Below, piece after piece: positions 1-8,694 of a DNA stretch of 64,000 bases. The position numbers and the translations under genes are program-made. The notes beneath the pieces were generated by a model. It was not told the origin of the DNA and made no database searches. It was given only the letters and a program-made list of their open reading frames with translations. Origin of the DNA: an uncultured Eubacteriales bacterium. GTDB lineage: Bacteria; Bacillota; Clostridia; Christensenellales; Aristaeellaceae. Numbering within the stretch: position 1 is the first letter of the stretch; every line of letters begins with the position of its first letter. Location: contig CACWXP010000013.1 in assembly GCA_902764875.1 (NCBI GenBank), positions 27,182 to 91,181 of the forward strand. Direction: 5' to 3'.

Positions 1-969
1 CCGGGGCGTCGGAAAATAAGTCGGGCTCGCCAGCGCCTGCACGTCGCACAGCAAAGGCCGCGACCCTTCCATCCCGCAGAATACGACGCTTCCGCTGGCG
101 CCCTTCGCCCGGTGGCTCAGCAGCTCCTCGCTGGGGTTTTCAACCTCCTGCATGCCTTTCCCCGTCATCCGGAAAACGCCCAGCTCATTCACGGAGCCGA
201 ACCGGTTCTTCACCGCCCGCAGCAGGCGGTAGTCCTGCTGCCGGTCGCCTTCGAAGTACAGCACCACGTCCACCATGTGCTCCAGCATCCGCGGCCCGGC
301 GATGGCCCCGTCCTTTGTAACGTGGCCCACCAGGAAAACGCTGGTTCCCGTTTCCTTGCAAAGGCGCATAATCAGGCTCGTGCTCTCCCGGATCTGGCTC
401 ACGGAGCCCGGCGCACTGGCCATCTCCGGCCGGTAAATCGTTTGAATTGAGTCGATCACCGCCGTATCCGGCTGCAGTGTCCGGATCTTTTCCTCAATGG
501 CGTCCAGGGCGTTCTCGCTCAGCACCCAGAGGTCGCTTTCAACGCCCAGCCGCCGCGCCCGCAGGCGGATCTGCCGGGAGCTTTCCTCGCCGCTCACGTA
601 CAGCACTTTTTGCCCGGCCATGGCCAGCCGGTCTGCCGCCTGAAGCAGCAGCGTGCTTTTCCCGATGCCCGGATCGCCGCCGATCAGCATCAGCCCGCCT
701 TCAACGATGCCGCCCCCCAGCACCCGGTCCAGCTCCCCGATGCCCGTCGGGGTCCGCAGGGTGCTGTCCTCCGGAATGTCCCGGATCAGCAGGGCCTTGG
801 CGCCGGTTCCCGGCCGCTGGTTCGCGGCGATCTTCCCGGGCTTTTCCGGCTCCGCCGCGAGGCTTTCCTCCATGGTGTTCCACGCCCCGCATCCCGGGCA
901 CCGCCCCACCCATCGGGGGCTTTCAAATCCGCATGCGCTGCATGCGTAAACGCTCTTCGCTTTTGCCAT
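1..969 (-). CDS. radA: DNA repair protein RadA/Sms, N-terminal part (cut by window edge)
   Basis: RadA is a RecA-like ATPase that promotes branch migration during recombinational repair. About 323 residues are visible; the C-terminal Lon-like domain lies outside the window. The N-terminal zinc ribbon has Cys10, Cys13, Cys24 and Cys27 in two CxxC pairs. Walker A (GGDPGIGKST) is at residues 97-106, and the RadA-specific KNRFG motif is near residue 251. The ATG at 967-969 is preceded on the minus strand by an AGAGGAG ribosome binding site. A weak promoter candidate lies upstream at 1006-1034. Identification is firm; only the C-terminus is unseen. Confidence 0.97.
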   Translation of the reverse strand, partial: MAKAKSVYACSACGFESPRWVGRCPGCGAWNTMEESLAAEPEKPGKIAANQRPGTGAKALLIRDIPEDSTLRTPTGIGELDRVLGGGIVEGGLMLIGGDPGIGKSTLLLQAADRLAMAGQKVLYVSGEESSRQIRLRARRLGVESDLWVLSENALDAIEEKIRTLQPDTAVIDSIQTIYRPEMASAPGSVSQIRESTSLIMRLCKETGTSVFLVGHVTKDGAIAGPRMLEHMVDVVLYFEGDRQQDYRLLRAVKNRFGSVNELGVFRMTGKGMQEVENPSEELLSHRAKGASGSVVFCGMEGSRPLLCDVQALASPTYFPTPR

Positions 970-1005
970 GTGCCGCTCCTCTTTCCGGTGATTCTTTCCG
1001 CAATG

Positions 1006-1034
1006 ATTGTATCATGCGCCGGGGGAGATGAACA
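1006..1034 (-). promoter_or_regulatory. possible sigma-A promoter of radA
   Basis: On the minus strand TGTTCA (1029-1034) and TACAAT (1006-1011, extended as GATACAAT) are separated by 17 bp. The -35 is poor, so this is tentative. Confidence 0.35.
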
Positions 1035-1112
1035 GGGGAACAAAAAGAAAAAAACATACGGAACAGCATGTTTCCGAAGAGCCGCCGGGAAAGAATCCGG
1101 TTTGAAGCAGAC

Positions 1113-1145
1113 AAAGCCCGAAAACCATATAGGCTTTCGGGCTTT
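1113..1145 (-). terminator. hairpin terminator after the SH3 wall protein gene
   Basis: AAAGCCCGAAA (1113-1123) pairs with TTTCGGGCTTT (1135-1145), an 11-bp stem just past the stop of the 1178-2899 gene. There is no long U tract, so efficiency is uncertain. Confidence 0.6.
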
Positions 1146-1177
1146 GATAAGTCGAATGACAGTTTGAGAACCGTTGT

Positions 1178-2899
1178 TTATTTCTTATACGTTCCGTAGT
1201 ACCAGTCGTAAGCTTCCTGGATAGCCTTCTGGTGGTTGCTGTCCACCGACTTGCCGCTGTGGGTCTTGCTGTTCGTGAAGTGCAGACACAGCTGCCCCTT
1301 GAAAGCGTTGTCGCTGATGGTGTCGCCTTCCGGATAGTTGTGAGGTACGCCGTACAGCGAGCAGGCAAACGTTCTCGTACCGATGGTCACGAGGCAGGGT
1401 CGCCGCTGCCAGTGAGTCTTCTCCGTGATTTCGTCTGCACTGCTCACGCCGTAAATCTTGCACAGAACGGCTGTGTCCGCCGCTGTCAGCGGCTCCGCGT
1501 CGACGTGGTATCCGCCGGCCCAGCGGTGTGCCCACCAGACCAGCCCGGTCTTCACGTCGTAAACCTTATAGTTGCTTCCGCGGGTCCAAAGTTCGTTGAT
1601 ACCGCCGGTCCACCAGTCGATCATTTCCACAGGATACATGTCGAATCCCAGATTGCTGCGGTTGCCCTTGCCGGGTTCTACCGTGTTGAACAGTGCATGT
1701 TGGGTTTTGCTGCCGGCGATACCATCCACCGCCAAACCCTTTGCCTTCTGGAAGGCACGCACCGCATTTTCGACTTTGCTGTTATAGTTGGTGGTGACCG
1801 TTCCACTGTAGTATCCCTGATTCAGAAGTTCCTTCACCAGGTTTTCAACTGCTAGACCCTTGCTGCCATAACGTAGGGTTGTGTAGGTAGCTTCATTTTT
1901 GTTGCCGGTGTCCGGATTGATGGGTTGGGGGGTGGGGGTGATGAGTCCGGTGCTACCGCCGCCACCGCCGCCGGTCACCTTCACATAGTTTCCGTGGATG
2001 TAGGCATATCCGAAATCACCCTTGATGAAGTACCATTTCACGCTTCCGGAAACCCTGGGTTCGCCGTAGTAGGGGAAGGTGGTTCCCTTCTTTTTGCATA
2101 CGGTCACAAGATCGCCCCAAACGCCCTTGCGGATGTTCACGTAGTCCATCGTCGTCGTCACGTAGCCGGTCGGCGTGTCCGTGCTTCCGCCGCCGCCACC
2201 GGTCGATGTGGGGGTGGGTGTCGGTGTTACGGTTCCGCCGCCACCGCCACCGCCGCCGCCCTTGACGATCTTGACGCAGTCGCCGCGGACGTAGCCCTTC
2301 ATACCGTTGGAAAGCTGCACGAAATACCACGTATAGTTTCCGCGCTTAACCGGGCTCAGCAGGTACGGCATGGTCACGTATTTCCCAACCTGGGTTAGCG
2401 ATGTCCCGCCGATGGCGGCCCGGATGTTGACGCTGCCCTTGATCGTCTGAACATACCCGAGCACTTCGCCGTTGCCGCCGTTGTTATTATTGTTGTTATT
2501 GTTATTGTTGTTATTATTGTTGCCGCCGTTGTTCGGATCGATATAGTTTCCCTTTTTGTAACTTTCCGCCTCGGCGTCTGTCAGCATCCGGAAGCAGTCG
2601 CCCCGGATATATCCGGTGTATTCCTTTTTCTTGGTGGCGGGATCGAGTGCGATGATTTCGTACCAATGATATCCATCGCTGTCCACCTGGGAAAGCACCT
2701 GCCAAACGGTTCCCTTGTCAAGCCGAAAAAGATGTTTGTCCGACATCGTGGGGCCAACCCGGAAACTGACGCTGTCCTTCGTAACGATCCCCAGCGAAGA
2801 ATCCGCCATCGCGGTTTGGTTAAGCGCAACCGGAATCAGCGCGGCCATCATCACGGCGGCCAACGCCAGGCACAGGAAGCGACGAATCATCCTGGTCAT
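1178..2899 (-). CDS. secreted cell-wall protein with SH3 repeats, a peptidoglycan-binding domain and an unnamed C-terminal domain
   Basis: A 573-residue exported protein. A signal peptide covers about residues 1-31 (hydrophobic run, then an ATAMADS-like cleavage region). Three bacterial SH3-like modules follow, separated by low-complexity linkers: a poly-Asn run near residue 120 and poly-Gly/Thr-Pro runs later. Next comes a peptidoglycan-binding-1 repeat (LRYGSKGLAVENLVK ... VDGIAG), then a C-terminal domain of about 160 residues. That last domain is shared with the 22311-23522 protein (HVDAEPLTAxDTA and GQLCLHF motifs). Upstream in-frame ATGs exist, but the ATG at 2899 has GAGGTG six bases before it and opens the signal peptide, so it is chosen. 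The role is probably wall binding or remodelling; no enzymatic residue set is recognised. A WalR-like box overlaps the promoter. Confidence 0.85.
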   Translation of the reverse strand: MTRMIRRFLCLALAAVMMAALIPVALNQTAMADSSLGIVTKDSVSFRVGPTMSDKHLFRLDKGTVWQVLSQVDSDGYHWYEIIALDPATKKKEYTGYIRGDCFRMLTDAEAESYKKGNYIDPNNGGNNNNNNNNNNNNNNGGNGEVLGYVQTIKGSVNIRAAIGGTSLTQVGKYVTMPYLLSPVKRGNYTWYFVQLSNGMKGYVRGDCVKIVKGGGGGGGGGTVTPTPTPTSTGGGGGSTDTPTGYVTTTMDYVNIRKGVWGDLVTVCKKKGTTFPYYGEPRVSGSVKWYFIKGDFGYAYIHGNYVKVTGGGGGGSTGLITPTPQPINPDTGNKNEATYTTLRYGSKGLAVENLVKELLNQGYYSGTVTTNYNSKVENAVRAFQKAKGLAVDGIAGSKTQHALFNTVEPGKGNRSNLGFDMYPVEMIDWWTGGINELWTRGSNYKVYDVKTGLVWWAHRWAGGYHVDAEPLTAADTAVLCKIYGVSSADEITEKTHWQRRPCLVTIGTRTFACSLYGVPHNYPEGDTISDNAFKGQLCLHFTNSKTHSGKSVDSNHQKAIQEAYDWYYGTYKK

Positions 2900-2946
2900 C
2901 AGAGTTTCACCTCGGCTAAAAATGTCGTACATAGTTGTACAGAATC

Positions 2947-2975
2947 ATTCTATTACAAAAATGTTACAATGTCAA
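2947..2975 (-). promoter_or_regulatory. promoter with overlapping WalR-like box for the SH3 wall protein
   Basis: TTGACA (2970-2975), a 17-bp spacer and TAGAAT (2947-2952) on the minus strand. Between them lies TGTAAC-N5-TGTAAT, an exact match to the WalR (YycF) consensus TGTWAH-N5-TGTWAH known from low-GC Gram-positives. The placement inside the promoter suggests direct control by the wall-stress two-component system. Confidence 0.75.
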
Positions 2976-2999
2976 TAAAATTCAAAGAAAATATTTTAC

Positions 3000-3033
3000 A
3001 AAAAATCCCGGCCGGAATGCCTCCCGGTCGGGA
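3000..3033 (-). terminator. intrinsic terminator of leuS
   Basis: TCCCGGCCGG (3006-3015) pairs with CCGGTCGGGA (3024-3033), one G-U pair, and is followed on the minus strand by six T residues (3000-3005). Confidence 0.8.
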
Positions 3034-3066
3034 CTGAAGCGGGATCCGAAGGATACACGCTATGAT

Positions 3067-3112
3067 GCGCCTGCGTTTATCGCAGACCGAAGATTTGCCT
3101 TCGGATCTGTTC
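3067..3112 (+). repeat. degenerate copy of the cruciform repeat (family 2)
   Basis: GCCTGCG followed by CGCAGACC and a CCGAAG/CTTCGG hairpin resembles the right half of the 50743-50811 element. It sits directly behind the leuS stop codon. Confidence 0.5.
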
Positions 3113-3119
3113 CTTATCC

Positions 3120-5543
3120 TTATTTGACGACAATATTCACAATCCTGCCCTTGACGTAAATTTCCTTCAAGATCGTTTTCCCGTCGATGTACGTCTGCAC
3201 GTTCTTTATCCCGTGGGCCTTTTCCAGCACGGAGGCCTGCTCCTCCTCCACGCCGACTTCCACCGTCGCCCGAACCTTGCCGTTCACCTGCACCGGAATC
3301 TGAATCGTGTCTTCCTTCAGGGCTTCTTCCTTCCACTGCGGCCAGGGCTCGTAGGCCAGCGTGCTGTCGTGGCCCAGAATCTGCCACATTTCCTCCCCGA
3401 TGTGCGGGCAGATGCAGCTCAGCATCTTCACGAAGTCTTCCGAGTAGGCCTTCGGGCAGCTCCCGTTCTTGTAGCACGCGTTCACGAAGATCATCATCTG
3501 GCTGATGGCCGTGTTGAAGCCCAGGCTTTCAAAGTCGCCGCTCACCTTTTTCACCGTCTGGTGGAAAACCTTGTCCAGGGCGCCGTCGCTTTCCGCGGTG
3601 ATGTTCTTTTCGTTCGTGAAGAATGTCCACACCCGGTTCAGGAATTTCCGCGCGCCCTCAACCCCCTGGGGGCTCCAGGGCTTGGAAACCTCCAGCGGTC
3701 CCATGAACATTTCGTAAAGCCGCAGCGTGTCCGCGCCGTACTGGTTCACGATGTCGCTGGGGTTCACAACGTATTTCGGGAACCGCTTGCCCATCTTGAT
3801 GCCGTTTTCGCCCAGGATCATCCCCTGATGCACCAGCTTTTTGAAGGGCTCCTTCACCGGGCTCAGCCCCTTGTCGTACAGGTACCGGTTCCAGATCCGG
3901 CTGTACATCAGGTGCCCCACCGCGTGCTCCGGTCCGCCGATGTAAAGATCCACCGGCAGCCAGTGCTTCAACAGTTCATAGTCGGCAAACTTTTCGTCGT
4001 TGTGCGGGTCGATATAGCGCATGTAGTACCAGCTGCTTCCCGCGCTGCCGGGCATGGTGCTGGTTTCCCGCTTGCCTTTGATCCCGTTTTGATCATACTG
4101 TTTCCATTCGACGGCGTTTTCAAGGGGCGCCTGTCCGTTCTTTCCTTTATAATCTTCCAGTTCCGGCAGCACCAGCGGCAGCTCCTCGTCCGGCAGGGGG
4201 AAGATCTTCCCGTCTTCCGTGTGAACCACCGGCACCGGCTCGCCCCAGTACCGCTGCCGCGCGAAGATCCATTCGCGGAAGTGATAGTTCACCGTCCGCT
4301 TCGCCACGCCCATTTTTTCAAGCTTCGCGGTGATGGCTTCCTTGGCCTCCTCCACGGTCAGCCCCGTGAATTCCTCGCTGTTGATCAGCCGGCATCCCTT
4401 CCCAAGGTAGTCCTGCTTCTCAAAGGCGTGCTCGCTCACGTCCGCCCCGTCGATCACCTGGATCATCGGGATCCCGTGGGCCACGGCGTATTCAAAGTCC
4501 CGCTGGTCGTGGCTCGGAACGGCCATGACCGCGCCCGTGCCGTAGCTGGCCAGCACGAAGTCGCCGATGAAAAGCTCCGCCTCTTTCCCGTTGGCCGGGT
4601 TGATGCACTTAACGCCCTCCAGGCGGCATCCGGTCTTCCCCTTGTTCAGCTCCGTCCGGTCCATGTCGTTTTTCTTGCGTGTTTCCGCGATATAGGCCTG
4701 AACCTCTTCCTTGTTCTGAATCCGGGGCATCAGATCCTGAACCAGCTGCCCGTCCGGCGCCAGCACCATGAACGTAATGCCGTAGATCGTCTCGATACAG
4801 GTGGTGAAAATGCTGAATTCCCCGCCGCCGACGATCTGGAACTTCACCTCAACGCCTTCGCTCTTGCCGATCCAGTGGCGCTGCATGTCCTTCGTGCTCT
4901 CCGGCCAGTCGATCTCTTCCAGCCCTTCCAGCAGCTTCTCCGCGAAGGCTGGCTGGTTGATCACCCACTGCTTCATGTTCTTCCGGACCACAGGATATCC
5001 GCCGCGTTCGCTCTTCCCGTCGATCACTTCGTCGTTGGAAAGCACCGTCCCCAGCTCTTCGCACCAGTTTACCGGCATGTCGATGTACTGGGCGTATCCG
5101 TCCAGGAACAGCTGTTTGAAAATCCACTGGGTCCATTTGTAGAATTCCGGATCGCTGGTGGCGATCATCTTGCTCCAGTCGTAGTCGAACCCCAGCTCCT
5201 TCAGCTGTTTGCTGAAGGTTTCGATGTTCTTTTTCGTGAAGCCCTCCGGATGGTTCCCGGTCTGGATGGCATACTGCTCTGCCGGCAGGCCGAAGCTGTC
5301 GTAGCCCATGGGGTGCAGCACGTTGTATCCCTGCATCCGCTTCATCCGGCTCACGATGTCCGTCGCCGTGTAGCCTTCCGGATGGCCCGCGTGCAGGCCC
5401 ACGCCGCTGGGATACGGAAACATATCCAGCGCGTAGAACTTCGGTTTGCTGAAGTCGTGAACGTCCGTCCGGAACGTTTCATGATCTTCCCAGTATTTCT
5501 GCCATTTCTTTTCGATAACCTTCGGGTCGTAGCTGTGTTCCAT
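3120..5543 (-). CDS. leuS: leucyl-tRNA synthetase
   Basis: Class I synthetase charging tRNA-Leu; 807 residues, normal for the bacterial family. The HIGH-type signature reads HAGHPEGYTATD near residue 52. The anticodon and C-terminal domains are complete. The KMSKS loop reads KMGKRFPKYVVNP, and the CP1 editing peptide, usually TTRPDT, reads TTCIETIYG, while the editing-site HDQRD aspartate is kept. Two ATGs compete: 5549 is only one base from AGGTG, while 5543 has seven bases of spacing, so 5543 is preferred. A strong promoter lies at 5598-5625 and a terminator at 3000-3033, so it is probably monocistronic. No T-box fits in the short leader. Confidence 0.97.
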   Translation of the reverse strand: MEHSYDPKVIEKKWQKYWEDHETFRTDVHDFSKPKFYALDMFPYPSGVGLHAGHPEGYTATDIVSRMKRMQGYNVLHPMGYDSFGLPAEQYAIQTGNHPEGFTKKNIETFSKQLKELGFDYDWSKMIATSDPEFYKWTQWIFKQLFLDGYAQYIDMPVNWCEELGTVLSNDEVIDGKSERGGYPVVRKNMKQWVINQPAFAEKLLEGLEEIDWPESTKDMQRHWIGKSEGVEVKFQIVGGGEFSIFTTCIETIYGITFMVLAPDGQLVQDLMPRIQNKEEVQAYIAETRKKNDMDRTELNKGKTGCRLEGVKCINPANGKEAELFIGDFVLASYGTGAVMAVPSHDQRDFEYAVAHGIPMIQVIDGADVSEHAFEKQDYLGKGCRLINSEEFTGLTVEEAKEAITAKLEKMGVAKRTVNYHFREWIFARQRYWGEPVPVVHTEDGKIFPLPDEELPLVLPELEDYKGKNGQAPLENAVEWKQYDQNGIKGKRETSTMPGSAGSSWYYMRYIDPHNDEKFADYELLKHWLPVDLYIGGPEHAVGHLMYSRIWNRYLYDKGLSPVKEPFKKLVHQGMILGENGIKMGKRFPKYVVNPSDIVNQYGADTLRLYEMFMGPLEVSKPWSPQGVEGARKFLNRVWTFFTNEKNITAESDGALDKVFHQTVKKVSGDFESLGFNTAISQMMIFVNACYKNGSCPKAYSEDFVKMLSCICPHIGEEMWQILGHDSTLAYEPWPQWKEEALKEDTIQIPVQVNGKVRATVEVGVEEEQASVLEKAHGIKNVQTYIDGKTILKEIYVKGRIVNIVVK

Positions 5544-5597
5544 GCCCATTCACCTGATCCTAAATTATTATTTCGTATTACCTTATTACAAAATGCA

Positions 5598-5625
5598 ATT
5601 ATAGCATAATGGTTTAATTTGTCAA
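5598..5625 (-). promoter_or_regulatory. consensus sigma-A promoter of leuS
   Basis: TTGACA (5620-5625), a 16-bp spacer and TATAAT (5598-5603) on the minus strand, about 55 bp before the leuS start. Confidence 0.85.
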
Positions 5626-5636
5626 AGAAGTACACG

Positions 5637-5673
5637 TTTTCGTTTACAAAATCAACTTTTTCGTTTATAAAAC
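5637..5673 (+). promoter_or_regulatory. 21-bp-spaced direct repeat, candidate AraC-type operator
   Basis: TTTTCGTTTACAAAA (5637-5651) and TTTTCGTTTATAAAA (from 5658) are aligned exactly 21 bp apart, the spacing used by AraC half-sites. They lie between the leuS promoter and the promoter of the adjacent AraC-family gene, so autoregulation is plausible. Confidence 0.55.
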
Positions 5674-5685
5674 CTACATATTAAG

Positions 5686-5715
5686 TTGACAAAAGCAAGG
5701 GAAAAATGATAGACT
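5686..5715 (+). promoter_or_regulatory. promoter of the AraC-family gene
   Basis: TTGACA (5686-5691), an 18-bp spacer and TAGACT (5710-5715), about 46 bp before the ATG at 5762. Confidence 0.6.
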
Positions 5716-5761
5716 TTTTCCGTATTTGTCATATTTGGTCATTTTTATCGGAGGATGCGCC

Positions 5762-6658
5762 ATGGAATCCTATTTGCTCCAGTCGATTCCGGAAAAGCTG
5801 GCGTCCCTCGCGGTGGAGGGAACGCACAAACCCGGCAGTCTCACCCAGGCCAGCGGCGCCTGGATTCATGCGGCCGGCGCTTTTGTGGTGGAAAAAGGCG
5901 AGTATCCGCTGAATTCGCATGATCAGTGGGTCTGGCTGGAGGTTGAGCGCGGCAGTATCGTTCTTTTCTGGAATGATCACCAGCTGGAGCTCACCGAGGG
6001 AACCACCTGCTTCCTTCCCGGCGGCTCCGCCCGGGCGTCTATCAGCACCGAGGAGCGGACCCGCTGCCTCTGGATCGCGCTGGAAGGCCCGCTCAGCCCG
6101 ATGGTCGTGCGCAAAATGGGCGCGCTGCTGCATATGCCCCTGCGCCAGGGTGCCCTCCCGAGCCAGATCTATCTGGCCGAGCAGATTGTCCAGGTCATCG
6201 TTCGCCATACCGGCACCGCCGATGCCACCTATCAGCTCCAGCATCTCATGTACGGCATGATCGCTTCCCACTGGGGCCAGCCCGTCGCCATGGATGCCAT
6301 GCTGTCTCATGAGATTGCCAAGGTCGTGGATACGCTTCGCGCCAATCAGTATAAGGATAATTATTCCCTCGCCGAAATGGCGGCCATCTCCCGCATGCCG
6401 ATGGAAACCTTCCGCAAGCGCTTCGTTGCCGAGGTGGGCATGCCGCCCCTTTCCTATGTGCTCCATTGCAAAATGGAGCGCGCCAAGGAGCTCCTGCGCG
6501 ACCAGCATTGTTCCGTCCGCCAGGCCGGTATCGCTGTCGGCATGCAGGATCCCTACCATTTTTCCAAGCAGTTCAAGCATATCGTGGGCATCAGCCCCAG
6601 CGCCTTCATGAAGCAGGCCTCCGTCCCCTCGGCAACAATCCGCGGCGTTTTACCGTAA
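5762..6658 (+). CDS. AraC-family transcriptional regulator
   Basis: 298 residues. The N-terminal ~110 residues form a cupin-like sensing domain. The C-terminal ~100 residues hold the double helix-turn-helix of the family (NYSLAEMAAISRMPMETFRKRF, then SVRQAGIAVGMQDPYHFSKQF and GISPSAF). The ATG at 5762 is chosen because GGAGGA precedes it by the right spacing; an ATG at 5726 lacks this. A pair of direct repeats 21 bp apart sits just upstream. It converges on the acyltransferase gene. The ligand and regulon are unknown. Confidence 0.9.
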   Translation: MESYLLQSIPEKLASLAVEGTHKPGSLTQASGAWIHAAGAFVVEKGEYPLNSHDQWVWLEVERGSIVLFWNDHQLELTEGTTCFLPGGSARASISTEERTRCLWIALEGPLSPMVVRKMGALLHMPLRQGALPSQIYLAEQIVQVIVRHTGTADATYQLQHLMYGMIASHWGQPVAMDAMLSHEIAKVVDTLRANQYKDNYSLAEMAAISRMPMETFRKRFVAEVGMPPLSYVLHCKMERAKELLRDQHCSVRQAGIAVGMQDPYHFSKQFKHIVGISPSAFMKQASVPSATIRGVLP

Positions 6659-6670
6659 AAAATATATAAA

Positions 6671-6700
6671 ACACCGAAGGGAACAAAATCTCTTCGGGGT
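6671..6700. terminator. shared terminator between convergent AraC and acyltransferase genes
   Basis: ACACCGAAG (6671-6679) pairs imperfectly with CTTCGGGGT (6692-6700). T-rich sequence follows on the minus strand. Confidence 0.6.
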
Positions 6701-6709
6701 TCTTCATGG

Positions 6710-7879
6710 TTAGCCGAACTTCCGCCTCAGCCACTTTCCGGCCGGCTTTTCAATCAGATAGGTCACCAGCACCGCTGCGGCGAGCGAAAGCCCGAAGGCC
6801 AGAAGCGTGTATTGCGTCTGCCAGGGCTGTTCCCCGGCCATGTTCGGCATCTCCGAAGCAGAGGCCGGAAACCCGATCCGCCGCATGTGCACCGCCAGCG
6901 TCTGATGAATCAGGTAGAAGTTCATCGAGATCGCGGCCAGGAAGGCCGTTACCCGGTTGCCCAACAGCCACCGCACCGGCCTCAGGCAGAAGGGCGCCGA
7001 AAGGATCATCCCCGCGAACCCCAGTGCGAAGGCCGGCCGCAGGATCATCTGCCGCCCCTGCAGTTCCGCGTGGAACGAGGAGTAAGCTTGCACCCGCTGA
7101 AGCTCAAAAACGCCGATCAGGCTTCCGAAAAACACGACCGTGGCGAGAATCTGCCAAAGGCAGCCCCGGCCCCGTTTGTTTTCAAGCCGAGCAAAAACCA
7201 TCGCGCAAAGGAACCCCAGCGCGTAGACGTCAAGGAAGTTCACAAAGGTGTTTACGACCATGGCGTAGTCCGTCAGCCCCCAAAGGCACCAGGCCCGGAA
7301 TGCAAAGGCAGGCCCCGCCATGGCGCAAAGCGTCAAAGCCGGGCGCTTCCGCAACCCGCGGATCATCAGGGGAAACAGCAAATACCCCTGCGCCACCACG
7401 GACAGCGTCCAGCTGGCCGCGCCCAGGGGCGTGTAGATGTAGGTATCCCGCCAGAAGGGGAAGATCAGCGTGAAGTGCGTAAACAAATCTTTCACAATAT
7501 AGGGCCCGTTTCCGTAGTACATGTCCCACGGCAGGCAGATCCCGAAGAAGAACACAAGGATGATGAACCAGTACCCCGGCAGGATCCGCCGGGCTTTCCG
7601 AAGATAGAAGTCCCGGGCGGAAAAGGCGGAGTCTCCGCACGCCGCCCACCTCCGGGCCATGGGCAGCAGCATCAGGAAAGCGCTCAGCAGGATCGTCGCG
7701 TCCACCCACACATATCCGCTGCGCACGATGTGATCCAGTGAAAACCAGGCCCCGCCGATCTCAAAGCTCGGTTCCAGCCAGCTCTGCTGCCAGATGTGAA
7801 ACCAGCCGACCATGAAAATCATCAGCACCCGCAGCCCGTCCAGCTCGGGAATCCGCCCGGTTCTTTTCCCTGTCTCCAC
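6710..7879 (-). CDS. membrane acyltransferase, acyltransferase-3 family (OafA/YrhL-like)
   Basis: 389 residues, predicted to have ten or so membrane helices. The N-terminus has the family signature: IPELDGLRVLMIFMVGWFHIW includes the conserved first-helix His, and DATILLSAFLMLLPMAR matches the second motif. The C-terminus ends in the typical SLAAAVLVTYLIEKPAG. Such proteins move acetyl or other acyl groups onto surface glycans. No ATG is available: GTG at 7879 has GGGAG seven bases before it, while an upstream TTG at 7897 is the alternative. It follows the zinc-ribbon protein gene by 36 bp and is probably cotranscribed. The substrate cannot be told. Confidence 0.85.
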   Translation of the reverse strand: METGKRTGRIPELDGLRVLMIFMVGWFHIWQQSWLEPSFEIGGAWFSLDHIVRSGYVWVDATILLSAFLMLLPMARRWAACGDSAFSARDFYLRKARRILPGYWFIILVFFFGICLPWDMYYGNGPYIVKDLFTHFTLIFPFWRDTYIYTPLGAASWTLSVVAQGYLLFPLMIRGLRKRPALTLCAMAGPAFAFRAWCLWGLTDYAMVVNTFVNFLDVYALGFLCAMVFARLENKRGRGCLWQILATVVFFGSLIGVFELQRVQAYSSFHAELQGRQMILRPAFALGFAGMILSAPFCLRPVRWLLGNRVTAFLAAISMNFYLIHQTLAVHMRRIGFPASASEMPNMAGEQPWQTQYTLLAFGLSLAAAVLVTYLIEKPAGKWLRRKFG

Positions 7880-7915
7880 GTTGCTTCTCCCGTTCAAAAA
7901 TATTTCCCGCCGTCT

Positions 7916-8674
7916 TTATTCCGGCAGCATCCGGTAAAGCGCCGGCTCCACCCAAAGCAGCAGCGCCGCCATCATCGCGATGAAAACCGCCAGGCAGATC
8001 ATCAGGTGTTTCCGCCGTTTCCGCCGCGTTTCGGAAATCCGGTGTTCCGCCTCCCGCATGTGCTGCAACCGCGCCATGTCCTCCCGCGTTCCCCGGGATG
8101 CCAGGTCCAGCTGCCGTTCCCGCTGGCTCACCCTGGTTTCAACCGCGTCCCGGCTGAACCTTGCGAACACCGTTTCCTTCCGCTGCCGGCACCGGGCGCA
8201 GGCTTCCGCTCCTTCCGGGTTCGGCCGTCCGCAAACGCAGAGCCACAGGCCCTCCTGCTCCTCCGGAAAGCCCTTCGCCGTTTCCCCGGCCACGAATTTC
8301 AGGTCCGTCAGCGCCTTGCAGATCGGCAGGTCGTTCGGCGTGTATTCCGTTTCCCGCCCCGCGTCCCGGGTCCATTCCTCCCCGTCGCTGAAGCGGATTT
8401 TTTCGATAACGGCGGTTTCCGTCTCCGTGCCCGGGTGCGCCCTGCAGGGGATCTCCATCCGGAAAACGGTGTGGGGCCGGCCGTTCAGGCCCTGCCGCTC
8501 AAACGTAACCTTTTCCAGGTCCACGCCTCGCCCGTTCTGCAGGCGCAGCGTCACTTCCGCGGTCACGATCACCCGGTCGCTCAGGTTGTACAGCGAAACC
8601 GCGGCGCAGTCCTGCCCCTCCGCGGGCGGCGTCACTTGAAAAACCTCGGCCGGACAGGTCAGATCAATCATCAT
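7916..8674 (-). CDS. uncharacterised C-terminally anchored zinc-ribbon protein
   Basis: 252 residues with no recognised enzymatic domain. The first ~140 residues look like a beta-rich domain. A zinc ribbon follows (CVCGRPNPEGAEACARC; two CxC/CxxC pairs), then a charged, probably coiled segment with many Arg/Glu. One transmembrane helix at the very C-terminus (MICLAVFIAMMAALLLWV) suggests a cytoplasmic domain tail-anchored in the membrane. The ATG at 8674 has GGAGG nine bases upstream, and a promoter with TATAAT lies at 8695-8723. The function is not recognised. Confidence 0.75.
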   Translation of the reverse strand: MMIDLTCPAEVFQVTPPAEGQDCAAVSLYNLSDRVIVTAEVTLRLQNGRGVDLEKVTFERQGLNGRPHTVFRMEIPCRAHPGTETETAVIEKIRFSDGEEWTRDAGRETEYTPNDLPICKALTDLKFVAGETAKGFPEEQEGLWLCVCGRPNPEGAEACARCRQRKETVFARFSRDAVETRVSQRERQLDLASRGTREDMARLQHMREAEHRISETRRKRRKHLMICLAVFIAMMAALLLWVEPALYRMLPE

Positions 8675-8694
8675 AAGGTTTTTCCTCCCGCGCG

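Noticed and set aside
3213-5609. 798-codon open frame on the plus strand
   Set aside because: Antisense of leuS, which has full motif support; the product is Arg/His/Val-rich with no recognised domain.
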